Of a stretch of 64,000 bases of DNA, positions 11,201 to 22,038 are shown one piece after another. The notes under the pieces are model-generated. The model saw only the letters and a list, made by a program, of their open reading frames with translations. It did not search any database and was not told the DNA's origin. Numbering within the stretch: the stretch's first letter is position 1; every line of letters starts with the position of its first letter. The stretch is from Pseudevernia furfuracea (lineage: Eukaryota > Ascomycota > Lecanoromycetes > Lecanorales > Parmeliaceae): NCBI GenBank assembly GCA_022315425.1, contig JAIUPT010000036.1:930001-994000 (forward strand), given 5' to 3'. The position numbers were made by a program, and so were the translations under genes.

Positions 11201-12186
11201 CAAAGCTGCCCTGTGCCTCCAAATTGTTGCCATCAAAACTCCATGTAGAATCGAAGAAATCCATCGCATGCAGATATGTTTTCCACCTCAACTCCCGCTG
11301 GCAGCCTGTCCTGGGAGTACCATTGTAGATTTGCCCTGTGCCTCCCAAGCTCTTGCCATCAAATATCCATCTTCTACTCATGTCCTGACCATAGCCTCTT
11401 GTCATTCGACTTCCGTCGCTATGTTGTTCCGTAGTGCTATCCATTGCATCCATCCGCTTCGTAAGCCTACCGCTTCGACTGCCGGTGTCTCACCAATACT
11501 AAGTTCTTGACACCCGTCCTAAGACCGATAGCGAGTACTCCGCTGCCAATGACCTGTCTGACATAGATTGCGCCCGCAACTCAAGCGCCTGATTCGTAGA
11601 ATTTGTGTTGTAATTCGCCATGATCGTGAAAATGGTAGAAAGGGGAAAGAATCGAATGTGTCACCTGCTTCCGATGCCGTGCAGGTGGCTGAAATTGGGC
11701 ACCCCGCAAAGAATATGAGTGCTCTGAAGAATGTTGTTTGCGGTGGTGTGTTGAGAAATTCAGGTGTGAAGCCCAGGCGGGGTTGAATTTGCGACTTCTT
11801 TCTCGTGTTGTGTGGCCGACATGCTCAGTGAAGAGGTCGTGCATTTTGCTGGTTGTTGTTTTCGGGTCTGATCCCGTTGCCTTGTAGCAGGCTCGCTGTG
11901 GGGTGAGAAGGTGTGTGTGACGATTTCTTTGCGATTCGCTAAGTCGTACGAATGGTCCAGTAACTTCTTTATCCCTTGCTCACTGTACACAAGGCGGTTC
12001 CGCCATGGTTCCTTTTGCCGTATGGTGGCCAGACCCAGGGATACGATGTCTCAATTGTCGATATTGACCTCAACCCGAAGGTGTCTTGGTCTCACTTAGT
12101 CTTCTTGACAAAGCTCCTGCCAGTATACTTATTTGAATTCGCTTACTGTCAAAAAAACGAATGGAGTGAGGGTGATCTAGTTGTAG

Positions 12187-12397
12187 TGTCAGGACCAGTA
12201 CAGAGTCAAGTCATGTAGGTGTATTGAATAAGACAACTAGATGCAGAACAACTATGTACTGGGAGGGCAGGCCATATATGTATGGCGGAGTGAACCTGCC
12301 AAGACACGCTAAGCCTAAAGGGGGAAGGCGTGTCAACAAAGGAAGGTGTGTCACAAAGGAAGGTGTGTCACAAAAGGATGCGGGTACGCTCGTAACA
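12187..12397 (-). repeat. 5' LTR of E2
   Basis: This is the partner of 10169-10379. It runs TGTCAGGACC...CGTAACA on the plus strand, the reverse complement of TGTTACG...CCTGACA. Confidence 0.88.
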
Positions 12398-12490
12398 CTA
12401 TACGCAATATATATATCTTCGCTAAGTTCACATTGTTATACAACTCTAGTCTATCTTATATATATCTATATTATATAAGTTAGTCTAACA

Positions 12491-15400
12491 ATTCTAATTC
12501 TTCTTCTCATCGAGAGATAACGATTCGAACTTAATATAATAACAATCACTCGCTCGCAATCGCAACGTATTAAAAACGAAGCAGATTTATTTAACTCGCA
12601 TATTATATCTAAAGAATAGTCACAGACAGTGAATCTAAACGAATTAAATTATATCTCTGACGTGAAATTCGAAGATCAAAGACAGTCGATATCTGCTTTA
12701 AAAGACGATGTTATCGATCTAACTTTGAACGAGCGATTGACTCAGACAACTTAACGTCGAGATTAGTTATTAAAAAGACGATAATTAAATAATATCAACG
12801 AAGAGATCAATGCTCTTCAACGAAAAGAATCGTTAGATAAACGAGATTAAGACGATATCGAATCGAACACGTCGAATGTTCGTCGTGACTCTTCTAATGT
12901 TCGAGTAAGGTCAAAACGTCATTTAGATATTAAATTAATATATGTCACAAAACGACGAAGTGTTAAATCAAAGAATCTTAACGATTATCATGACAAATCG
13001 AGACGAGAGCATCGTGACTGAATACGAGATATCGAAGTTACATTTATGAATGTCTCAGCGTATTTCTTGAACGATCACGATAAAATTATTTAATGTATAT
13101 AATATCTAGCGAGAGATCTTAAGAAACAGTGACATAATAAACGAGAAAAGAATTTAATTAAGATAGAAAGTTAAGATTACTTCGTCTCTTTTCTGCTTAA
13201 CAAAATATAGAATTCAATTAATCAATAGCTGAAGATAAACATAATTTATACGAATACGCGACAAAGATTATCTCAATCAATAACTCAATTCGAGATCTAT
13301 CTTTTTAGTTTTAAAACATAGTTGTCATCGTCGAACGAAATTCAACGAGTTACGACGTTAATAACGAGACTTCTTTCGAAACTTTAAGACGATATTACTC
13401 GCACGAAACAAATAGTCTCGACGCGAGACGATCTTATCGCTTAGACTATTCGTCTGAAGAGTACGAATAAGAGAGTCAACGCACGCTCTTCATATAATAG
13501 ACGAAGCATAAATAATATCGATTCGAATACGAATTAAAAAAGAAACAAAGAAAACGAGAAAGAGAATAAACTTAATAATAACGAACGAGCGACGCAATCT
13601 CGTAAGAATAAAAAAACGAATGTCTCGCGTCACTTAAACGAAGACGAATCTCGAGACAAAACGTCGAAAAGCAAGAAGCATCTGAAGATTATCGAATACT
13701 ATAATTGTTATAAGAAAAAACATTACGCAAACGAATATCGATAACTCAAGATAAACGACGTTAATCGTGTGTCTATCGATAACGTTAAAACATTAATGCT
13801 TATATTATCGAGTTATCTTCGTCGAGAAAAGAAAGACTCTCGTCGAAGACTCTTTAACGACGAGAGCAAAACAAGAAGTTATTTCGACACTTAATATAAT
13901 TTTCTTAAAAAAAGTGATTACAGAAGATCGAGAAGCAATTCTAATATCGACTTCGATATAATTTAACAACGAGATCGAAGTTAATATGATTAATTAACGC
14001 TTTGCTCTCGAACATAATCTCGAATTAATCAAAGCGTCTTTGTCAAGTGTCAAATAAATAAATAACAACACGATCTTTTGTTATGTCGTCTATCTTGTAT
14101 ATTATAAGTTATAAGATAGTTAAAGTCATATAAAGCGATATTCGTATATCTTTTATGTTATCGTAAAAGAAGATAATTCACTCTTTATATTAAGACTATC
14201 GATATTAACAGACGAAAATATCGTGATTGATATTATTAAGAGAATCTGACGCTTTAATGTCGATGCGTATATATATAAAATACTTTAATCTTAAGAGTTT
14301 GTTAACGCATTAAAGAAAGAAAAGTCAGTGTATACTTTAATAATCACAGATATTTTTGATACGTCGATAAGAAAATATCACATTGACGAAGTCTTAGCGA
14401 ATATATTATAATCATAAATCGCAGACGCTGTCTTAAAATTGTCAGAGAAGTTGCGCGAATACGAAGACGTATTTTTAATCGAAGAAGTCGATCGACTTTC
14501 GTCGCACGAAGAACGTGATTATGTTATTAAGACTATAACGAAATTATTATTTGATTCACTATACAATCTATTAAATATCGAGTTAGCGACATTGAGAACA
14601 TATCTAGACGATATCTTAACGAAAGACTGAATTCAGCATTCAACGAGCTTAGTAGAGTCTCTTATTCTTTTCGTATTAAAAAAGAATAACGACTTACGAC
14701 TATATATCGACTATCGAGAGTTAAATAAAGTTACGATAAAAAATCGTTATTCTTTATCTTTGATTAGTGAGACTCTAAATCGTCTAAATAAAGTCAAGAG
14801 ATTCACAAAATTGAATCTTAAAGATACATATTATCGTATTCGAATTTATAAGGGCGATGAGTGAAAGACTGCGTTTCGTACGCGTTATGATCACTTTGAA
14901 TACTTGATAATGTTATTCGATCTAATTAACGCCTCTGCGACCTTTTAGACTTACATTAATAAGTCGTTGACGAATCTAATTAACAATTTTTATGTTATTT
15001 ATTTTAACGATATTCTAATTTATTCGAGTTCGTAAGAAGAACATTTAAATCATATCAAGCAAGTGTTTAAAAGACTAAGACGTTTTAGTCTATATATAAG
15101 TTTAAAGAAATGTGAGTTCTTTATTACAGAAGTCGAATTTCTAAACTTTATAATATTTATCGATAACGTCGCAATGAACAAACGTAGAATGAAAGCAATT
15201 TAGAAGTAATCGAGATCTAAGTTCTTTCATAAGATATAAATCTTTTTGAACTTTGTGAATTTCTATCGAAGATTCATTTATTATTATTTTTAAATTGTTG
15301 AATCACTCATAAACTTGCTAAAGAGAAGTATTAAGAAAATCAAGATAAAATCTTTTAACTAATCTATTAAGACAAAGAAGACATTTCGACGACTTCGCGA

Positions 15401-17539
15401 AGTCTTTATAAAAGCGTCTCTTTTATATTACTTTGATTCAGAACTTCTTATTAAAGTAAAGACGAATACTTTAGATTTCGACTTAATAGACATTTTGACT
15501 TAACTATAAAATAACAATAAATAATAACACTTAGTTGTATTTTATTCTCGAAAAATAATTTCTGTGAAGCGAAATTATGAGATTCATAATCAGAAGTTAC
15601 TCGTTATCGTAACGACTTTTATATAGTGACGTTATTATTTAAAAGAGAGTTTTTATTCTGTGAAAGTACTTACGAATTATAACAATTTAAAGTACTTTAT
15701 GAAAATAACGAGTTTAAATAAACGATAGATCAGGTGAATAATGAAGTTATTAATATTTGATTTTTTCATTACACATAGATCAGAAAAGACAAACTCAGTC
15801 GATACGTCGTTAAGACGATCTAATTATAAGAGTGAAAACGAGTCGCTAAATCGACTATTGTTAACGTTATAACAGAAATTGATAGCGATAGAAGATCTAA
15901 TAAGTCTTATATTTGTTATTATTCGAATAGCGTATAAATAAGATAAGAGTTATAAGTATACGAAGCGTAGCTTAAACGTTGAGCCCCTCTTTGCGATATA
16001 CAGTCTAAACGTGAATATATAATATAATCTAATAACTAATAATAGAGAAGAAGTGACTACTTAAAAGATAACACTTATAAATTTGATAACAGCTGCAATT
16101 TAAGAGACTTATCTTGATATTATATATTCTTCGAGATTTAGAGAATCTTTAACTGCGAGAACAAAGAGTTCAAGCGAGATACTTACTTAGAATACACGTA
16201 ACGTAACTGTCGCGTAGCTTAATTTTATTGCTGAGACTATTAATTATAAATAGCTCGTCTCACGCTTAATAGCTCACATTGCGATAATAAGCGAAACGAT
16301 ATATGATCTCAGTAACAAGTTTATCTTCGAGCTTATTAAAGCACTTTAATTAAAAGACTCTTATATTTAATAGCGAAGAGAAGAAGAAGCGTAAAACAAG
16401 CGAAAGAGTAACGTCGAAGCTTAAATATAAAATAGTCAGAGACTGTTAAGATATAAGAACATATTATACGTTCTCGAAGAGACTTCCGTTCGCGAAGAGC
16501 TATTAAGACGTTATTATAATGATCTCTTAACGAGATATTTCGATGTCGATAAGACACTAAAACTAATGACTAGAAAATACTATTGAGATAGTATTAAGAT
16601 AGACGTGAAATCATATATAAATATATGTGATATCTGTTAGAGAGTGAAGATGAAGCGATATCGTTTATATAACGAGCTAAGTGCGCTTTTTTAATCAAGT
16701 CGTTCTTGAAAGAAAATCACGATGAATTTCATTATAAATCTTTCTTTAAGTCGACGCAGAGACTACGTTTACGATACGATTCTTATAATCGTCGATAGAT
16801 ATATCAAAATAATAAGATATCTATCAATCACAAAGAAAATCAATATCTTCGATCTCGAACAGCTACTCATAAAAGAAATCTTTCTTCGATTTGACTTATT
16901 AAAAGATATAGTCATTAATCGTGATTCTATATTTACGAGTGCGTTTTGATCGCAAGTCTATTATCAAATAAAGATAAAACGTAGACTAAGCACTATCTTT
17001 TATTCTCAAACTAATAATCAAATCGAACGACAAAATCAAATCTTAAAACACTATCTTCGAGTTTTTTGTAACGAGCAACAAAACGACTAAGCGAATCTCT
17101 TATTTATAGTCGAGTATATCTATCAATAAAGTTAATATAAGACGTTGAATTATAGTTTATTTTATGTAATGTACGACTATAATCTCGACTTTGAATTGAG
17201 AATCGAGAACGATTTTTTTTAAGAGAAGATATTAATAGCGAAAGAACGTATAAAAGAAATTTATATATTACGAGAAAAACTTACGAAATATTAATAAAAA
17301 GTATTCGAGTTATAAGCGAAGACGTACAACAAAAAGCATTAAGCATAATTCTTTTAAAAAGAAGACTTGATAATATTATTAATCAAGAATCTCAAACAAA
17401 AACGATTAAATAAGAAGCTTTCGAACAAGGCAATTAACTTATTTATTATTCGAAATGTCGTAGACAAGTAAGCTTATTAATTAGCGCTTTCGTTAATCTA
17501 TTATATATATAACGTTTTTTATATATTACTATTAAAACT
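12491..17539 (+). pseudogene. Copy B gag-pol remnant
   Basis: Recognisable pieces in order are as follows. A zinc knuckle at 13695-13740 reads YYNCYKKKHYANEYR, where CxxC-GxxxH-xxxxC is expected; Gly and the last Cys are lost by G-to-A. The RT N-terminal flank is open at 14439-14630. The RT core runs to about 15150 with YFNDILIYSS at about 15000, a mutated YxDD box. RNase H lies at about 15390-15900. The integrase zinc-binding region is at 16530-16660 (FDVDKTLKLMTRKYYWDSIK). The integrase core is at 16722-17060 (IVDRYIK, NRDSIFTSAF, QTNNQIERQNQ carrying the catalytic D, D, E positions). Stops throughout are mainly at former Trp, Gln and Arg codons. E3 interrupts the C-terminal end at 17545. 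Confidence 0.85.
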
Positions 17540-17544
17540 CTATC

Positions 17545-17739
17545 TGTTACGAGCGTACCCCGCGTCCCTGCATTCCTTTGACACACGCCTTCCTTTGACA
17601 CTTCCCTTTTAGGCTTAGCGTGTCTTGGTAGGTTCACTCCGCCATACATATATGGTCTCCCTCTCAGTACATAGTTGTTCTGCATCTAGTTGTCTTATTC
17701 AATACACCTACATGACTTGACTCTGTACTGGTTCTGACA
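17545..17739 (+). repeat. 5' LTR of E3
   Basis: This 195-bp LTR begins TGTTACGAGCGTACCCC and ends GGTTCTGACA. Confidence 0.88.
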
Positions 17740-18689
17740 CTACAACTAGATCACCCTCACTCCATTCGTTTTTTTGACAGTAAGCGAATTCAAATAAGTA
17801 TACTGGCAGGAGCTTTGTCAAGAAGACTAAGTGAGACCAAGACATCTTCGGGTTGAGGTCAATATCGACAATTGAGACATCGTATCCCTGGGTCTGGCCA
17901 CCATACGGCAAAAGGAACCATGGCGGAACCGCCTTGTGTACAGTGAGCAAGGGATAAAGAAGTTACTGGACCATTCGTACGACTTAGCGAATCGCAAAGA
18001 AATCGTCACACACACCTTCCCACAGCGAGCCTGCTACAAGGCAACGGGATCAGACCCGAAACATCGAAAACAGCAAACGGACGATCTCTTCATTGAGCAT
18101 GTCGGTCACATAACACGAAAAAGAAGTCGCATTCTAACCCCGCTAGGGCTTTACACCTGAATTTCTCAACACATCACCGCAAACAACATTCTTCAGAGCA
18201 CTCATATTCTTTGCGGGGTGTCAAACGGGCAAGCAAAGAAATCAAGTGGGAACAAAGAAAACGGTCGGCAAGTGAGCCTACTACAATGGCACAACACATT
18301 CGATTCTTTCTTTCCCCTTTCTATCATTTTCACGACATGGCGAATTACAACACAAATTTTACGAATCAGGCGCTTGAGTTACGGGAGCTCTATGTCAGAC
18401 AGGTCATTGGCAGCGGAGTACTCGCTATCGGTCTTAGGACGGGTGTCAAGAACTTAGTATTGGTGAGACACCGGCAGTCGAAGCGGTAGGCTTACGAAGC
18501 GAATGGATGCAATGAATAGCACTAGGACAACACAGCGACGGGCGTCGAATGGCAAGAGGCTATGGTCAGGAAATGAATAGGAGGTGGATATTTGATGGCA
18601 AGAGCTTGGGAGGCACAGGACAATGATACTTCCAGGACAGGCTGCCAGCGGGAGTTGATGTGGATGCATGCGATGGATTTTTTCGATTC

Positions 18690-18815
18690 TACATGGACAA
18701 CATGGGCAACATGGGGACAAGGCAATGTGGCTGCTGCAGGCATGGGCAACATGGACAACATGGACAACATGGACAACGGACAGGCCGCTGCAGGCATGGA
18801 CAAGCATGGACAACA
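18690..18815 (+). repeat. 9-bp minisatellite in E3
   Basis: Imperfect tandem TGGACAACA units are grouped between GGCTGCTGCAGGCATGG-like spacers. The array corresponds to the E2 array in reverse complement but differs in unit number. Confidence 0.75.
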
Positions 18816-19340
18816 CAGGCATTTACGGAATCACTGGCCCTAGGCTGCATTGGGTCTAGCGCATTCAAATCAGCATGCGATCCGGTCAAACCTCGGACAT
18901 GGTGTCTTTGAGCGATTCCAGGCCATTTCAGAAAAGCGTCAAGACTCCATTTTTCACCATGACAAAAAACGTGTGCTCAGCGACTTGGCATTCAACAACA
19001 ACGCCATATGACAATTACCTTCTTCGCCTCCCTCCGAGCTATAGTCTATGACTGTCGACGACGCCATAGCCGGAGGCCCGAAGCGTGTTATTGATGACGT
19101 CGTCGCTCTCGGTGGATTTGATCCCAAGGAGAAGACTGCGTCAGCGCCATGGTATTGATTTAGGGTTTAAGGTTCGGGCGGTTCGGAAGGCCTCAGCCAA
19201 TCACAGGCCTTCATTTCTGGATTTCTTCTCTGCCCGAAATTCGAATATCAAATGGCTGCTGCCTGGCAAAAACACCCTCTTGGCCATCATTTCTTCAATT
19301 CTTCATCAATGGAGGCTATTCCAGGACCCCTGCGACCGCA

Positions 19341-19348
19341 TGACGTCA
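19341..19348. promoter_or_regulatory. CRE-type palindrome TGACGTCA in E3
   Basis: This is the third instance of the palindrome at the same element position, again followed by AGACGTCACC. Confidence 0.45.
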
Positions 19349-19535
19349 TGCTAGCGACATGGCATCGCCAAGACGTCACCGAGTCGACTTGGGATCAGCA
19401 CTGTGGCCGGAAAGGATTACATCACCAGGTTCCCATGCATCATGTTTTCTGCTTTTTGTCTTTCTTACACTTGCATGCATAGCGAACGACTCTAGTACAG
19501 CCATGAGGACATGTCTTTTCGGAGGGGGGGGGTAG

Positions 19536-19730
19536 TGTTACGAGCGTACCCCGCGTCCCTGCATTTCTTTGACACACGCCTTCCTTTGACACTTCCCTTT
19601 TAGGCTTAGCGTGTCTTGGCAGGTTCACTCCGCCATACATATATGGTCTCCCTCCCAGTACATAGTTGTTCTGCATCTAGTTGTCTTATTCAATACACCT
19701 ACATGACTTGACTCTGTACTGGTCCTGACA
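19536..19730 (+). repeat. 3' LTR of E3
   Basis: This 195-bp LTR begins TGTTACGAGCGTACCCC and ends GGTCCTGACA, directly after the G-run polypurine tract. Confidence 0.88.
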
Positions 19731-19735
19731 CTATC

Positions 19736-19890
19736 GTCGTAAAGATAATAATACGATATTAATATATATAGCAGCGAAATTAATAGATAATAAAGAAGAA
19801 TAAGAGATCAAAAAGATCTTGAACAAGCGAAAGCGTAAGAATAAAATAAAATATCTTATTCGTTGAGTTGAATACTCTTATAAATATAAT
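19736..19890 (+). pseudogene. Copy B chromodomain remnant
   Basis: This continues pol after E3. At about 19790-19880 the frame reads EIKKILNKRKRKNKIKYLIR, a stop where Trp is expected, then VEYSYKYN, the outline of a chromodomain fused to integrase. In chromoviruses this domain targets integration to heterochromatin-like chromatin, which fits the nested insertions here. Confidence 0.75.
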
Positions 19891-20465
19891 TAATAAGTAT
19901 TAGAGAAAGATATAAAACACTCATAGAAGTTACGAGACGCTTTTAAAAAGTCAAAGAAGCGAAGACGAAGAGCACGATAGATGAATAAAAGATAATATCT
20001 CAAAGAATAACGATTTTAAAAATTGCTCGAAGACATCGCAATAAAAAAAGGTGTTTAAAGGTCAAAGAGAATCGAAAAAACACAATTCATAAGCAGCGCA
20101 AAGTATATCTATTATATTTGACTCGAAGATTAGACGCATTAAAGATATCGACGTAAGGTTAGATTACTTCGTCTCTTACATCATCTCGTCTTCATTCACT
20201 TAATTGCTCTCGTTATTATTCTTATTCTCGTTCTTCTTCTCCTCCTCGTCCGCATCAATTCTCTAAATAATAACATTCATATTTAATTTCTTTAACTCTC
20301 TAGCCCTAGCTGCGACGGAACTAAAGAGAGAGACGGCGAAAGACGTAAAAAAGTCAGAGACTTCGTCGAGAAAAGACGACTCGAAGGCGTTAACCTCGTC
20401 GACGAAGATCTCGTCTTTATCGTTATTATCGTTATTAACTCTACGATTGTTGCGATTGCTATTAT

Positions 20466-20500
20466 TACTGTTACTGCTACTGCTACTGCTACTGCTGCTG
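20466..20500. repeat. Trinucleotide-like tract in copy B 3' region
   Basis: TACTGC/TGC-type short tandem repeats. The matching part of copy A is a degenerate AATAAC-rich tract, consistent with RIP of a similar repeat. Confidence 0.6.
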
Positions 20501-21384
20501 TTAATGTCGTCGTTGATGTCGTTCTTCGTCGACGAGAGAGAATCGTCAGATCTCTAAGACGCCTTTGAGTTCATGAGAGATAGATCTGTCTAGCGAATCG
20601 TTAGCGCAGCTGTCACGTACTTGAAACGTCTGTTAGACGTGAGAAAAATATACTCTTAATCGAAGAACATCGTAGATGCCCTTCAGAGTCGTGTCGATTC
20701 GTCGAAGCGACTTGACTTGATTTAGTTAAATTGTTAATACGTTCGACTTTTTCTTCTTTTCAAGGCGATTCTGAACTCGCTCATTGCGAGATAGCTCGAT
20801 ATTAAATATCTTTATATAGATAGTCAAAAACGACCCGTTAACATATTGTAAATATTTATACACTTATTCGCGACGAATAATGCGCTCGCGATAAACGCGA
20901 CGTCGTAATAAATTATTCGTCAGATATCTAATCTCTTACGCAGGGAGAATCTTGAATTAAGATTAACAGACGCTTTAGCTATGTTTGAATTATGAACTAT
21001 ATGTGTTTATGTACGAACTCATAATCGATTCGTAGGTCGACGCAGTAAATACACTTTCGTAGCATCTCTTCTATCTTCGCGAAGATAACATTATAATTAT
21101 TCGAGACATGCTGATTCGCTGTTCGAAGACAACGATAATAGAAGTTCTCAATCAACGTCTTTATTCGCACGAAGAATCGATTAGTAATGCTATAAGAATA
21201 AAGCTATAAACGTGTTAGAAACGCACGCGAAATTACGATTAATTTAACTTATCGCAGAACGAAAGAGAACGTAGATCGAGAGATTAATCGTCGAAAAGAT
21301 CTAAGTAATTATAATCAAATAGATGACACGACAATGTTTAATATAAGTGTAAAGAATGTGATGTCTACGTTTAATAGCTATGAA

Positions 21385-21618
21385 TTAGAAAAAAGAGAAA
21401 TGTGTTTTACTGAAAGCAAAAGTTTGAAAAAACAAACTTATACACAACTCACGACTAGCGCATAGCAACCATTTACGTCGCGCATTTATAACGACGACGA
21501 CGCGATAGCGTAACTCACGACCCAAACAATAAGAAATATCAACAACGTCGACAAACTTCACGTCGTCTACGACTCTACGAACATTTTCATTTTTATACGC
21601 AAGGCGTAAAGATATCAT
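21385..21618 (-). pseudogene. Antisense open frame in the 3' region of copy B
   Basis: This 77-codon open frame lies on the minus strand, antisense to copy B, between the chromodomain and the 3' LTR. It starts MISLRLAYKN and contains VVDISYCLGRELR and VVVVINARRKWLLCASREL. The same frame can be followed in copy A (1995-2240, plus strand), with one stop there. I do not recognise a family. It may be the end of an extra gene carried in antisense by this chromovirus, a fragment of a captured host gene, or chance. Confidence 0.4.
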
Positions 21619-21770
21619 AATCTACGCATTTCAAATTGAGATTTATAATATCAGCGCGAAGCTAATCTAAAAGAATTCTTTTTCTTATGTCCTCTCTGAG
21701 GTTTAAAGAGTTTTAATGAGTCTGTTCAGAGCAATGAATTCGAGAACGAATTCTTGAAGAGAGAAGATTA

Positions 21771-22038
21771 TATTAACAGCGGACTTAAAAAAATAGCTAT
21801 CGTATAAGTTCGAGAGTTATCGAGCGTAATCGAATCGCTTGATATACGTATATCAAGCGAATTCTTGGCGTAAAAAACTTAAGAGAGTTATGTCTCGAAG
21901 TTTCTTATTTTTCTTTCTTAAGAATTAGTCTTACTATTAGATATACTATACGCAATATATATATCTTCGCTAAGTTCACATTGCTACACAATTCTAGCCT
22001 ATCTTATATATATCTATATTATATAAGTTAGTCTAATA
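21771..22038 (+). repeat. 3' LTR of copy B
   Basis: This is the 268-bp partner of the 5' LTR, with TATTAACAGCGG at its start (TGTTAGCAGCGG in the partner) and GTCTAATA at its end. Differences from the 5' LTR are mostly G-to-A and C-to-T. It directly precedes TSD AGATT. Confidence 0.85.

Larger units (their letters stand above)
10169..12397 (-). mobile_element. E2: short non-autonomous LTR retroelement
   Basis: The 2229-bp insert lies in the 5' LTR of copy B with TSD CTATA (10164-10168 and 12398-12402). The LTRs, 10169-10379 and 12187-12397, are 211 bp each and I see no difference between them, so insertion is very recent. The polypurine tract (C-run at 10380-10397 on the plus strand) gives minus orientation. 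The internal 1.8 kb shares its ends and its 3' third with E1 and is collinear with E3, but has no BIR-Gag frame. The short frames it contains are not conserved as proteins. Confidence 0.88.
9989..12490 (+). repeat. 5' LTR of copy B, split by E2
   Basis: The LTR parts are 9989-10168 and 12403-12490, joined by the CTATA duplicated when E2 inserted; together they make 268 bp. It starts TGTTAGCAGCGG and ends GTCTAACA and is less mutated than the other three chromovirus LTRs at its ends, so it gave the reference for the boundaries. Confidence 0.85.
17545..19730 (+). mobile_element. E3: short non-autonomous LTR retroelement
   Basis: The 2186-bp insert lies in copy B pol with TSD CTATC (17540-17544 and 19731-19735). 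The LTRs are 17545-17739 and 19536-19730 (195 bp each), with about four differences, all transitions. The polypurine tract GGAGGGGGGGGGTAG precedes the right LTR. The leader (17740-18500) partly matches the E1 leader; a minisatellite sits where E1 has its BIR-Gag frame; 18870-19535 closely matches 5670-6379 of E1. No protein domain is visible. It is in the same arrangement as E2. Confidence 0.88.
9989..22038 (+). mobile_element. Ty3/gypsy chromovirus copy B (RIP-degraded, interrupted)
   Basis: This plus-strand element is inserted in copy A with a perfect TSD, AGATT (9984-9988 and 22039-22043). The 268-bp LTRs are 9989-12490 (split by E2) and 21771-22038. Without E2 and E3 it is about 7.6 kb. 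Domain order is CCHC zinc knuckle, RT, RNase H, integrase, chromodomain, as in Ty3/gypsy chromoviruses, followed by about 1.9 kb of extra 3' sequence and a purine-rich tract (GAAGAGAGAAGATTA) before the LTR. All frames carry stops, with CpA/TpG depletion typical of RIP. Confidence 0.88.

Noticed and set aside
11145..11453. Open frames in the E2 minisatellite region (repeated Met-Asp-Asn)
   Set aside because: The 9-bp unit is stop-free in all six frames, so open frames on both strands are automatic. E3 does not conserve the protein.
11976..12218. Open frame shared by E2 and E3 near the 5' LTR (starts MLTVHKAVPPW)
   Set aside because: It is antisense to the elements and simply reflects near-identical DNA of two recent copies; no domain is recognised.
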